A stretch of DNA of 64,000 bases, taken from positions 1-64,000 of the forward strand of contig DXFW01000035.1 of assembly GCA_019114225.1 (NCBI GenBank), given 5' to 3'. This DNA comes from Candidatus Allofournierella pullicola (GTDB taxonomy: Bacteria; Bacillota; Clostridia; Oscillospirales; Ruminococcaceae). A program made the translations under genes and the position numbers. Under the pieces are notes generated by a model. The model had not been told where the DNA came from. It searched no databases and worked only from the letters and a program-made list of their open reading frames with translations. Within the stretch, counting starts at the first letter, position 1. The number at the start of each line of letters is the position of its first letter. Positions 51,684-59,622 of this stretch are shown here, piece by piece.

Positions 51684-52850
51684 TCAGTAGGCCACCGGCA
51701 CGTCGATCTCCATGTCCTCCAGCGGATAGGTCACGCAGGGGTGGATGAAGCCGAACTTGCGGTCCGCTTCCCGGCGGCCGTCGCGGCCTTCCGCCACACG
51801 GTAGCTGCCGGCGAGCCATTTGCTGTGGCAGAAACCGCAGCCGCCGGCGCGGCACTTGTTGGGGGCGTTGAGGCCGGCCCGCTCCATGGCGGTGAGCAGC
51901 GTTTCGTTTTCTTTTGCGGGGATCTCAAACACCTCGTCCCGCATGTGGACGGTGAGCTTGTATTCGCCGGGGCGCTCCAGCGGCAGATCGCCGCAGCAGC
52001 CCGCGTCCCGGTGCACCGCCTTTTGGGGCAGGCCCAGAGGCGCCAGCTCCTTTTCCACAAACTCGTACATGGCCTGGGGCCCGCACAGGAAGAAGGTGCT
52101 GCCCTCCAGGCTGGTGTAGCGTTCCATCAGCGCGGCGGAGACAAAGCCCTTTTCGCAGCCGGGCTGCTCTTCGTCGCTGAGGACATACACCACCTTCAGC
52201 TTCCCGCAGCGGGCGGCCAGCGCGTCCAGCTCGGCTTTGTAGGCCAGCTGCGCCGCCGTGCGCGCACCGTAGAACAGGGTCATGCAGTACTCCTCGTCCC
52301 CCTCTGCCAGGCTGCCCGCCATGGACAGGAACGGCGTGATCCCGCTGCCGCCCGCGATACAGACGATATTGCGGCTGTCCCGCAGGGTCTCATAGTGGAA
52401 TTCGCCGGAGGGCTCGGTCATCACGAACCGGTCGCCGGGCTTGGCCTGTCCGGTGAGATAGCCGGACACAAAGCCCGCGTTTTCCACCGCCAGCACCAGC
52501 TGGCCGTTCAGCGCCTGACGGGGCGTGGAAACGATGGAATAGGGGCGGCTGACCAGGCTGTCGCCGATCTTCGCCTGGATGGACACATACTGCCCGGCGC
52601 GGAAGAAGGGGAACGCCCCGACGTCCACCCGTTTGAAGGTCAGCTCCCGGATGGAATCGGTGAGGGGCCGCGCGGCGATGAGCTCCACCTGCATGTAGCC
52701 GGGGTGCAGCTTTTTTGCAAGCGTGTTGGTACGGTACTCCTGGGGCAGCGGGGTGTCGGGGCCTTCCGCCAGCATTTTGCGGCGGGTGGGCACCATCTTT
52801 TTGAACCGCAGCATATCCATAAAGCCAAAGGGCTGTTTTTTGAAATTCAT
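51684..52850 (-). CDS. Ferredoxin-NAD(P) reductase with C-terminal [2Fe-2S] domain
   Basis: About 388 residues. The FAD-binding barrel has FRAGQYVSIQA and SRPYSIVSTPRQ (about residues 75-110), the nucleotide domain has CIAGGSGITPFLSMAG (about 158-173) and FLCGPQAMYEFVEKEL (about 244-259), and the C-terminal plant-type ferredoxin shows CRAGGCGFCHSKW with the last Cys in FIHPCVTYP (about 325-376). This is the PaaE/benzoate-reductase-like order. The ATG overlaps the upstream flavoprotein stop by four bases (ATGA), so it very likely feeds electrons to that partner. Confidence 0.85.
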   Translation of the reverse strand: MNFKKQPFGFMDMLRFKKMVPTRRKMLAEGPDTPLPQEYRTNTLAKKLHPGYMQVELIAARPLTDSIRELTFKRVDVGAFPFFRAGQYVSIQAKIGDSLVSRPYSIVSTPRQALNGQLVLAVENAGFVSGYLTGQAKPGDRFVMTEPSGEFHYETLRDSRNIVCIAGGSGITPFLSMAGSLAEGDEEYCMTLFYGARTAAQLAYKAELDALAARCGKLKVVYVLSDEEQPGCEKGFVSAALMERYTSLEGSTFFLCGPQAMYEFVEKELAPLGLPQKAVHRDAGCCGDLPLERPGEYKLTVHMRDEVFEIPAKENETLLTAMERAGLNAPNKCRAGGCGFCHSKWLAGSYRVAEGRDGRREADRKFGFIHPCVTYPLEDMEIDVPVAY

Positions 52851-54403
52851 TCTCCCTGTGCCTCCTTCTTCAAATCGCCCACGGTCTGGCGGCCGGAGAG
52901 GTCGCCGGAGATATAGGCGCTGGAATACCCGCTGGAGCGCATGGCGTAGCCGCCGGCGAAGCGGATCCCCGGGTTGATCAGGGCGTCCTCCTTCATCATC
53001 ATCATGCGGGGCATAAGGCTGTCCCACTCAGCGGTCTCATAGCCGTAGATCACACCTTCCGGATGGCCGCAGTAACGGGCATAGGTGGTGGGGCTGGCCA
53101 CGGCGATCTCCTCGATGGCGTCGCGGATCTGGCAGCCGGTCTCCCGCTCGAACACACGGATCATGTCCTGCGCCACTTCGTCCTTCTTTTTGAAATACTC
53201 TTCCTCGGACACATTGCCCCAGTCGTCGGACATGAACATGGTGGTGAAGTACATCATGCAGGTGCCCTCGGGCGAGCATTCGGGCCAGGCGTTGTTGAGG
53301 CAGACCGTGGCCTGCACGTGGTTGGTGCTCACCTTTTTCATCAGGTCATACTGCTTGACGGTGTCGGCGGTGTCGTAAATGAAGTAGTTGTGGCTGGTAA
53401 TGCCCAGCTCCCGGGCGGATTTGTTGAGCCCCAGGAACAGCGTGAAGCCGCGGCCGGCAAACTTGCGGCTGTTGGCGGCCCGCACCATCTGCCCGGTGAC
53501 CGCCTTCTTCTCCAGCATTTTGCCATACACCAGATGGGGCGAGCAGTTGGCGATGACGTGGCGGGTCTCGACGGTCTTGCCGCCGGCCATCCGCACGCCC
53601 CGCACCCGGCCCTCATCGTCCGCCAGGATGGTCTCCGCCTCGGTCTGATACCAGATGTCGCCCCCCAGTTCCCGGATCCGGGTGTCCAGCGCCAGGCTGA
53701 TCTCGTGGGAGCGCATTTTGGGCATCCAGGCGTCCCGGGTGATGTAGCGGATGACCATGGAGCCATAGTGCAAGAAGCTCATGCGGTCGCAGTCCACGCC
53801 CAGATAGCACCAGTAGGCGTTGAGGATGTCCTTTGCCTTTTGGGGCATTTTCAGCGCGTCCAGCACCTGGTTCACCGAGTAGCTGCCGGCCTTGACAAAG
53901 TTGGGGAAGGTCTTTTTCATGTAGGCGGAGTCGGTGTTGCCGTTCACCGAGTTGGAATAGGTCTGGGCGTCGCGCACTTCGTTGCACAGCTCAAAAAACT
54001 CGGTGATGGACTTGCGGGACTCCGGGCAGTATTCCACCATTTTGTCGATGAACGCCTGCTGGCCGAAGGGCATGACGCAGTCGTATTTTTTGTCGGTGGT
54101 GATGAGGTGATAGGCTTCGGGAATGCGCACCCAGTCGATCTTGTCCTCCACGCCCAGGTCCCGGAACAGCTTGCGCACATCGCCGGGTTCTTCCGGGGAG
54201 CCAAAATCGTTCAGTTCATGCAGGCTCGCCTCAAACTCAAAGCGCCCCCGCTTGAAGCTGGTGGCGAACCCGCCGGGCAGGTTGTGCTTTTCCACAAGCA
54301 GGCAGGAATACCCCGCCTGCAAAACGCGGATGGCGGCGACCAGACCGCCGTTGCCCGCGCCTATAACGACCACGTCATAGGCTTTGTTGCCTTTCGTTGC
54401 CAT
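52847..54403 (-). CDS. Phytoene-desaturase-like FAD oxidoreductase
   Basis: 518 residues. The N-terminal FAD fold VVVIGAGNGGLVAAIRVLQAGYSCLLVEKHNLPGGFATSF (about residues 11-50) belongs to the CrtI/carotenoid-isomerase/retinol-saturase superfamily. The C-terminal RFAGGYAMRSSGYSSAYISGDLSGRQTV (about 478-505) is the second FAD motif, in unusual form. No carotenoid genes accompany it, so a different isoprenoid, sterol, bile-acid or unsaturated substrate is possible. It lies 17 bases after a TetR gene and is coupled to a ferredoxin reductase. Substrate unknown. Confidence 0.8.
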   Translation of the reverse strand: MATKGNKAYDVVVIGAGNGGLVAAIRVLQAGYSCLLVEKHNLPGGFATSFKRGRFEFEASLHELNDFGSPEEPGDVRKLFRDLGVEDKIDWVRIPEAYHLITTDKKYDCVMPFGQQAFIDKMVEYCPESRKSITEFFELCNEVRDAQTYSNSVNGNTDSAYMKKTFPNFVKAGSYSVNQVLDALKMPQKAKDILNAYWCYLGVDCDRMSFLHYGSMVIRYITRDAWMPKMRSHEISLALDTRIRELGGDIWYQTEAETILADDEGRVRGVRMAGGKTVETRHVIANCSPHLVYGKMLEKKAVTGQMVRAANSRKFAGRGFTLFLGLNKSARELGITSHNYFIYDTADTVKQYDLMKKVSTNHVQATVCLNNAWPECSPEGTCMMYFTTMFMSDDWGNVSEEEYFKKKDEVAQDMIRVFERETGCQIRDAIEEIAVASPTTYARYCGHPEGVIYGYETAEWDSLMPRMMMMKEDALINPGIRFAGGYAMRSSGYSSAYISGDLSGRQTVGDLKKEAQGE

Positions 54404-54420
54404 AGTGTGCCTCCTTTGTT

Positions 54421-55011
54421 TTATACCAGCAGATTCCGCGAGCGTTCCAGCCAGTGCTGCAGTTCCTGCTCGCTTTTCGTCTGCTTATAATAGCTCAGGA
54501 TAATGCGGTAATACTCGGTGAGCTCCCGGCTCACCTCTTCTTCGCTGAAATTCAGATAGCCGGTGGCCATCATCACCGCCATGGAATAGCAGTAATACTG
54601 CATTCGCCGGTGCATTTCCGCCGCCTGGCGGGCGGTTAGTTCCAGATTCACCTGCAGCTTGCGGATGGTCTGGGCTTCGTTGGGGTCCTCAAAGAACCGC
54701 TCCCCCTCCACCCGGCGGCGCAGATAGACCAGCTGAAAGAGGTTTTTCTCCCGCCGGGCAAACTGCAGAAAGGAAAGGGCCACCTGCTTGTAGCTGCCGG
54801 CGTCCTCCCGCAGACAGCGCTCCCGGACGCGGGCTGTCAGCTCTTCCCGCAGGGTCTCCATGTTCTCAAACTCGGAGTAGACCGGCTGGGTGGAGCAGCC
54901 CAGTTTTTTTGCGATGTTCCGCACCGAAAGCGCCGCCGGCCCCTCCTGGCGGACCAGGTCGGCCGCTGCCTCCAGAATATCCTCCCGGAAAATGCGTTTT
55001 TGCGGCGGCAT
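54421..55011 (-). CDS. TetR/AcrR-family regulator heading the desaturase operon
   Basis: 196 residues. The helix-turn-helix DILEAAADLVRQEGPAALSVRNIAKKLGCSTQPVYSEFENMETLREEL (about residues 11-58) is typical. The ligand domain has aromatic residues (YYCYSMAVMMATGYLNF). Start ATG 55011 sits about 25 bases downstream of a perfect palindrome overlapping its promoter, the expected layout for autorepression. The next two genes on the same strand encode the flavoprotein and its reductase, so this TetR should respond to their substrate or product. Confidence 0.88.
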   Translation of the reverse strand: MPPQKRIFREDILEAAADLVRQEGPAALSVRNIAKKLGCSTQPVYSEFENMETLREELTARVRERCLREDAGSYKQVALSFLQFARREKNLFQLVYLRRRVEGERFFEDPNEAQTIRKLQVNLELTARQAAEMHRRMQYYCYSMAVMMATGYLNFSEEEVSRELTEYYRIILSYYKQTKSEQELQHWLERSRNLLV

Positions 55012-55034
55012 GGCGTTTTTTCCCCCTTCCGGTT

Positions 55035-55056
55035 ATAAATAACACCTGTTATTTAT
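55035..55056 (-). promoter_or_regulatory. TetR operator palindrome
   Basis: ATAAATAAC (55035-55043) and GTTATTTAT (55048-55056) are perfect nine-base inverted arms with ACCT between. It lies just after the minus-10 and before the TetR ATG, so binding there would block the TetR-desaturase operon. Confidence 0.65.
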
Positions 55057-55061
55057 TTATC

Positions 55062-55090
55062 ATAATACACTGTTTTCCGCCCGTTTGCAA
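55062..55090 (-). promoter_or_regulatory. Promoter of the TetR-desaturase operon
   Basis: TTGCAA (55085-55090) and TATTAT (55062-55067) are 17 bases apart on the minus strand, immediately upstream of the palindrome at 55035-55056. Confidence 0.6.
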
Positions 55091-55120
55091 GCGGTGGAAA
55101 AATTTCTGCGGCGAAAAGGC

Positions 55121-55150
55121 AAAAAAAGGCCGCAGGAAAAACCTGCGGCC
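55121..55150 (-). terminator. Terminator of the ABC-exporter operon
   Basis: GGCCGCAGG and CCTGCGGCC pair around five A. On the minus strand a T7 run follows. It lies about 33 bases past the second ABC gene. Confidence 0.8.
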
Positions 55151-55183
55151 CTGGCATGTTTTGCAGGCCCGGACGGGCGCGCC

Positions 55184-57001
55184 TCACATTCTCTGCAGTT
55201 TCTCCTGCTCGAACTGACGGCGGTACAAGTCCCGGTAATAGCCCTTTTGGCGGATGAGCTCGTCGTGGGTGCCCTGCTCCACGATGGCGCCGTCCCGCAC
55301 CACCAGAATGAGGTCGGCGCGGCGGATGGTGGAAAGGCGGTGGGCGATGAGGAAGGAGGTGCGGCCCTTGAGCAAAAACTCCGTGGCCTCCTGGATGAGG
55401 CGCTCGGTCTTGGTGTCGATGGAGCTGGTGGCCTCGTCCAGCACAAAGATACGCGGGTCCGCCAGAACGGCCCGGGCAAAGGAGATGAGCTGCTTTTCGC
55501 CGGTGGAAAGGCGGTCGCCTCCCTCGCCCACGTCGCTGGCATAGCCTTTTTCCAGCTTCATGGCCACCTGGTCCGCCGAGACGGCCTTTGCCGCCGCGAT
55601 GACTTCTTCATCGGTGGCGTCCAGGCGGCCGTAGCGGATGTTTTCCATCACCGTGCCGGAGAACAGGTGGGGGCTTTGCAGAACGTAGCCAATGCTGCTG
55701 TGCAGCCAGAGCTGGCTGCGCTCGCGGTAGTCTTTGCCGTCGATGAGCACCTGGCCGGAGGTGGGCTCAAAAAAGCGGCAGGCCAGATTGACCAGCGTGC
55801 TTTTGCCCGCGCCCGTTTCGCCCACGATGGCAATGGTGGACCCGGCGGGTATTTTCAGATCGAAATGGGAAAGCACGTCCTCGCCGCCGTCCGGGTAGCG
55901 GAAGCTTACGTCCCGGAACTCGATGTCGCCCCGGATGGGCTCCCAGTTCTCCCGCCTGGGCGCAAAGGCGGTGCCGTATTTTTCAATGACTTCGGGCGTG
56001 TCGGTGACGAGGGGCTCCTGCTCCAGCAGGCCCATCACCCGCTCGATGTTCGCCTGCAGCGAAAGGATGTCCGCGATGTTGCGGGCGATCTGCTGGATGG
56101 GTTCAAAAATGCCCACCGCATAGGAGGTGAAGGCCGACAGCGTTCCGATGAGCATGAGGTGCTCCAGCGCCAGCGCGCCGCCCCGCACCAAAACGATGGC
56201 CGTGGTCAGCGAGCTGAAAAACATCACCAGCGGGATATAGACGGCGGAGAGCCGGGCCGCCCGCACGGACGACAGGCGCATGTCCTGGGTGACCGCTTCG
56301 AACTCGCGGCTGTTCTGCTCCTCGATGACCAGCGTTTTGGAGGTGCGCGCCCCCATGATCCCCTCGTTGTAGGCGCTGGTGATCCGGGAGTTCATCTTGC
56401 GCACCCGCCGGTTCCAGCGCAGGATCTTGTCCTGGAACCAGGCGGTGAGCAGCGCCATGGCCGGCACGATGAGGATCACCGCCGCGGCGAGGCCGGGGTC
56501 AAGCAGGAACATCATCACAAACACGCCCAGCACATAAAACACCGCCCACAGAATGTCCACCGCGTTCCAGGCAAGGGTGCCGGCGATCCGGTTGGTGTCG
56601 CTCATAATGCGCGAGAGCAGATAGCCCACGGGCGTGACGTTGTAGTAAGAGAGGGAGAGCGTTTGCAGGTGCACAAAGCAGGCCCGCTTCATGTCGCGGC
56701 CAAGCTGCATTTCAATGCGCATGGAGCGCCGGGTGAAGAGGATGACCGCAAGCGCCTGCAGGCCGATGATACAGCCGTAGAACAAAGCAAAGCCCGGCAG
56801 GCCGGACACATCCCCCGTCTCGATGAAGGCGTTGATGGCGTACCGCTGGAACAGCGGCAGCGCGATGTCGATGACGGCGCACACCACGTTGAGCGCCAGC
56901 ACCACGGCAATGAGGCCGCGGTAGGGCCACAGAAAGGGCAGCAGCTTTTTCCACGAGCGGATGTCAAAGGAGCGGGTATACTCCTGTTCGTCAAATCCCA
57001 T
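55184..57001 (-). CDS. ABC multidrug-type exporter, half-transporter 2
   Basis: 605 residues with a six-helix membrane domain (about residues 20-310) fused to a nucleotide-binding domain. Walker A is AIVGETGAGKSTLVNL (about 388-403), Q-loop VLQSPHLFSG, and the signature is LSTGEKQLISFARA (LSTGE instead of LSGGQ). Walker B is RIFVLDEATSSIDTKTE with the catalytic Glu intact, and the switch His is in FLIAHRLSTI. Its partner upstream has the opposite combination, so the pair resembles heterodimeric exporters such as BmrCD or TM287/288, with one active and one degenerate ATP site. It overlaps its partner by 11 bases. Confidence 0.9.
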   Translation of the reverse strand: MGFDEQEYTRSFDIRSWKKLLPFLWPYRGLIAVVLALNVVCAVIDIALPLFQRYAINAFIETGDVSGLPGFALFYGCIIGLQALAVILFTRRSMRIEMQLGRDMKRACFVHLQTLSLSYYNVTPVGYLLSRIMSDTNRIAGTLAWNAVDILWAVFYVLGVFVMMFLLDPGLAAAVILIVPAMALLTAWFQDKILRWNRRVRKMNSRITSAYNEGIMGARTSKTLVIEEQNSREFEAVTQDMRLSSVRAARLSAVYIPLVMFFSSLTTAIVLVRGGALALEHLMLIGTLSAFTSYAVGIFEPIQQIARNIADILSLQANIERVMGLLEQEPLVTDTPEVIEKYGTAFAPRRENWEPIRGDIEFRDVSFRYPDGGEDVLSHFDLKIPAGSTIAIVGETGAGKSTLVNLACRFFEPTSGQVLIDGKDYRERSQLWLHSSIGYVLQSPHLFSGTVMENIRYGRLDATDEEVIAAAKAVSADQVAMKLEKGYASDVGEGGDRLSTGEKQLISFARAVLADPRIFVLDEATSSIDTKTERLIQEATEFLLKGRTSFLIAHRLSTIRRADLILVVRDGAIVEQGTHDELIRQKGYYRDLYRRQFEQEKLQRM

Positions 57002-58820
57002 CCCGTCCGCCTCCTTCCTCCGGGAACAGCAGGTCCCTGTCCTCCCCGGTCATCTGCAGGTCGTAGATCTCCCGGTACAGGCCTTTTTTTGCCATCAGCT
57101 CCTCGTGGCTGCCCAGCTCCGCGGCACGGCCCTCCTGCAGCACGAGGATGAGGTCCGCCTGCATGAGGGTGGTGATCCGGTGGGAGATGAGGATGACCGT
57201 TGCCGCCCCCTTTGCCTGCTGGAGCGAGGCGCGTATCTCGGCGTCGGTCTCGGCGTCCACGGCGGAGAGGGAGTCGTCAAAAATGAGGATGGGCGCGTCC
57301 TGCATGAGCGTGCGGGCGATGGCGACCCGCTGCTTCTGCCCGCCCGAGAGGGTCACGCCCCGCTCGCCCACGATGGTGTCGTAGCCGTCGCCGAATTCCA
57401 GAATGGCGTCGTCCACATGGGCCGTGGCCGCCTGGCGGCGGACCTCCTCCAGCGGGGCCTCGGGCCGCACGGCGGCGATGTTTTCGCGGATGGTGCGGGA
57501 GAAGAGAAACGGCTCCTGCAGCACAATGCCGATGTTCCGCCGCAGATAGGGCAGGCTGATCCGGGAAACATCCACGCCGCCCACGGTGATCCGGCCGTTC
57601 TCCGGCGGCAGGTCGTAGAGCCGGTCCAGCAGGTGCACCATGGTGGACTTGCCGCTGCCGGTGGCGCCCAGCACGGCAAAGGTCTTGCCGGCGGGGATGG
57701 TGAAGCTCACATCCCGCAGCACTGGCTGCCCGCCGTAGGCGAAGGAAACATGGTCGAACACGATGTCCCCGTCCATCGGCGGGGTCAGGGCGTTCTCCGG
57801 CTCCTGTTCCGGTTCGGAATCCAGAATGTAGGCAAGGCGCTCGATGGAAACGCCCGCCTTGCTCATCTCCGAGAGAATGCGCCCGAGGCCGCGCACCGGC
57901 CAGACCAGCGCCTGGTTGTAGGACACGAAGGCCAGAAACTCGCCCAGCGTGATCGCCCCGTCCACCGTTTGCTGAACGCCGACGCAGATGACCGTGAGGA
58001 TCTGCAGGCCGGTGATAAAGTCGCCCACGCCCCAGTAGGCGCTCAGCAGCCGCCCCAGGCGGATCCACAGCGAAGCGAACCGCTCGTTCTTTTTGTCAAA
58101 GCGCTCCACCTCGAACTTTTCGCGGCCGAAGGCGCGCACCACCCGCACCCCGGCCAGGTTTTCCTGCACCGTGGCGGACAGTTCGCCCTCGGCTTCGTCC
58201 GCCGTCAAAAAGCGCTTGGCGATCTTGGAATAGAAAAAAGCCGAATAAATCAGGATGACCGGCAGAAAGCCGACGGCGATGAGGCTCATCCTGGCGTTCA
58301 TCGAAAACATCACCGCCAGCGAAAAGGCCACAAGAAAGACAATGCGGAACACCTCCAGCAGCTGATTCGTGACGAAGTTGCGCACCACCTCCACGTCCGA
58401 CGTGCAGCGCTGGATGATCTCGCCCGTGCTGTGGCGGACATGCCACGCATAGGGCAGGCGCTGGATGTGCCGGTACAGCGCGTCCCGCAGCGATTTGACA
58501 AAATTCTCGGAGCCCTTTGCCGTGCCCATGCGGCTGCCGTAGGTGCACAGGCCCGCCAGCACCGCCACGGCGAGCAGGAACCCCGCCGCCGCAAAAAGCT
58601 GGGTCATGGGCGGGGCCGCCAAAAGCCGGGCGGGGGCAAGGGCCGTCACCGCTTTGGGGAACGGCTCTCCGCCCAGGATGGAGTCCACCGCCACGCGCAC
58701 CACCTGGGGCGTGAGCGAACTGAACACCGTGTTGCCCATGGAAAACGCCAGCGTGAGCGCAAAAATCCCCACATGGGGCCGCAAAAAGCGCCAGATCAGC
58801 GCCCGTTTTCTTTGTTTCAA
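56991..58820 (-). CDS. ABC multidrug-type exporter, half-transporter 1 (degenerate Walker B)
   Basis: About 609 residues, with a membrane domain (about 10-320) and an ATPase domain. Walker A is AVLGATGSGKSTMVHL, the signature is canonical (VTLSGGQKQRVAIART), but Walker B reads ILIFDDSLSAVDAETD, so the catalytic Glu is Asp. That fits the inactive-site member of a heterodimer. The start is TTG 58820 with GGGAGGG eight bases upstream. The reading to 58889 would run through the attenuator hairpin. The gene follows a promoter, a 27-codon leader ORF and a terminator. Confidence 0.9.
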   Translation of the reverse strand: MKQRKRALIWRFLRPHVGIFALTLAFSMGNTVFSSLTPQVVRVAVDSILGGEPFPKAVTALAPARLLAAPPMTQLFAAAGFLLAVAVLAGLCTYGSRMGTAKGSENFVKSLRDALYRHIQRLPYAWHVRHSTGEIIQRCTSDVEVVRNFVTNQLLEVFRIVFLVAFSLAVMFSMNARMSLIAVGFLPVILIYSAFFYSKIAKRFLTADEAEGELSATVQENLAGVRVVRAFGREKFEVERFDKKNERFASLWIRLGRLLSAYWGVGDFITGLQILTVICVGVQQTVDGAITLGEFLAFVSYNQALVWPVRGLGRILSEMSKAGVSIERLAYILDSEPEQEPENALTPPMDGDIVFDHVSFAYGGQPVLRDVSFTIPAGKTFAVLGATGSGKSTMVHLLDRLYDLPPENGRITVGGVDVSRISLPYLRRNIGIVLQEPFLFSRTIRENIAAVRPEAPLEEVRRQAATAHVDDAILEFGDGYDTIVGERGVTLSGGQKQRVAIARTLMQDAPILIFDDSLSAVDAETDAEIRASLQQAKGAATVILISHRITTLMQADLILVLQEGRAAELGSHEELMAKKGLYREIYDLQMTGEDRDLLFPEEGGGRDGI

Positions 58821-58840
58821 ACCGTTCCCTCCCTTTTCCA

Positions 58841-58874
58841 AAACAAAACGCCCCCGGCTCAGGAGCCGGAGGCG
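58841..58874 (-). terminator. Attenuator terminator between leader ORF and ABC genes
   Basis: On the minus strand CGCCTCCGGCTC pairs with GAGCCGGGGGCG (one G-U wobble, 12 bp), followed by TTTTGTTTT. It lies 28 bases past the stop of the 27-codon ORF and 20 bases before the ABC start. Confidence 0.7.
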
Positions 58875-58902
58875 CGGAATGTATCGCACAAAAGCCTGCC
58901 CG

Positions 58903-58986
58903 TCACACAGGGCAAAGCAGGGGCGCGGACAGTTCTTTCCAACGGCTCAGAGAGATCGCATGATCGCTGAAACGCTTTTCGGTCAT
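58903..58986 (-). CDS. 27-residue leader peptide upstream of the ABC exporter
   Basis: The ORF reads MTEKRFSDHAISLSR, then WKELSAPLLCPV, and stops. AAGGAGG (58995-59001) lies exactly eight bases upstream, the best-spaced ribosome site in this region, and the promoter is about 50 bases further up. The peptide is followed by a terminator and then the exporter genes. A short hairpin (TGCCC...GGGCA, about 58896-58913) spans its stop codon. This matches the layout of ribosome-mediated attenuation, as with BmrB before bmrCD in B. subtilis. Ribosome stalling by an antibiotic would be the expected inducer. Confidence 0.65.
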   Translation of the reverse strand: MTEKRFSDHAISLSRWKELSAPLLCPV

Positions 58987-59040
58987 TCTGCCCGCCTCCT
59001 TTCTGTTGTACGCAATGCTGCAGGATATCCAACCAGAATC

Positions 59041-59069
59041 ACTATACCCTGCCCGGTTTTGGTTGTCAA
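59041..59069 (-). promoter_or_regulatory. Consensus promoter of the leader peptide/ABC operon
   Basis: On the minus strand TTGACA (59064-59069) and TATAGT (59041-59046) are 17 bases apart. Transcription would begin near 59035. Confidence 0.75.
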
Positions 59070-59166
59070 GGGGCGCCGGGGCGGCCCGCGGCGGGCGGCG
59101 CTGTTTTCGTCGCTTCGCTGAATCCGCGCCGCATTTTCCCGGCAAAGTAACGGTTTTTGGGGCCGC

Positions 59167-59622
59167 TTACAGCGACGGCCCGTCCACCTGGACCACGCCG
59201 TTTTCCTTGATGGTGATGGTCATGCCGTCCTGCACATAGTTCAGAAACTCCTCGCCCAGGCAGTCCACGACCGGCATTTGGGCATTGTCCAGCCAGACGG
59301 CGGCCAGCACCGAGCCGGCGGCGGCCAGGGAGTCAATGGGGTTCGAGAACAAAAGGCACGCCGGCTGGCGGTTCATGGAGCAGGCGCAGTAGAGCACCAG
59401 CCCGCCGGTGGTAGAGCCGATGGTCTGGGGCAGGCACAGGGCCTTGCCCGCCATGGGCTTGCCGTAGAGGTCGGGGTTGTTCTGGTCGCCGCAGGTGGCG
59501 GTCTTGTCGCCGAACTGCAGCGCCTTCTGGAAGGAGGCCAGGGTGTTCAGCCCCCCGTGGGAGACGAGGGCGGGTGCGCTCACGCAGCCGGGAGCCACCA
59601 CGCGTCCGTGAAATTCTTTCAT
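59167..59622 (-). CDS. Aconitase-X small subunit (swivelling domain, DUF126)
   Basis: About 151 residues. The family core is visible: HGRVVAPGCVSAPALVS at the start, QFGDKTATCGDQNNPDLYGKPMAGKALCLPQTIGSTTGG (about residues 36-74), then LLFSNPIDSLAAAGSVLAAVW (about 88-108) and DGMTITIKENGVVQV near the C-terminus. It is the swivelling domain that completes the active site of the large AcnX subunit. Its ATG overlaps the large subunit stop (ATGA), so the two are co-translated. No terminator is evident in the following 60 bases. Confidence 0.9.
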   Translation of the reverse strand: MKEFHGRVVAPGCVSAPALVSHGGLNTLASFQKALQFGDKTATCGDQNNPDLYGKPMAGKALCLPQTIGSTTGGLVLYCACSMNRQPACLLFSNPIDSLAAAGSVLAAVWLDNAQMPVVDCLGEEFLNYVQDGMTITIKENGVVQVDGPSL

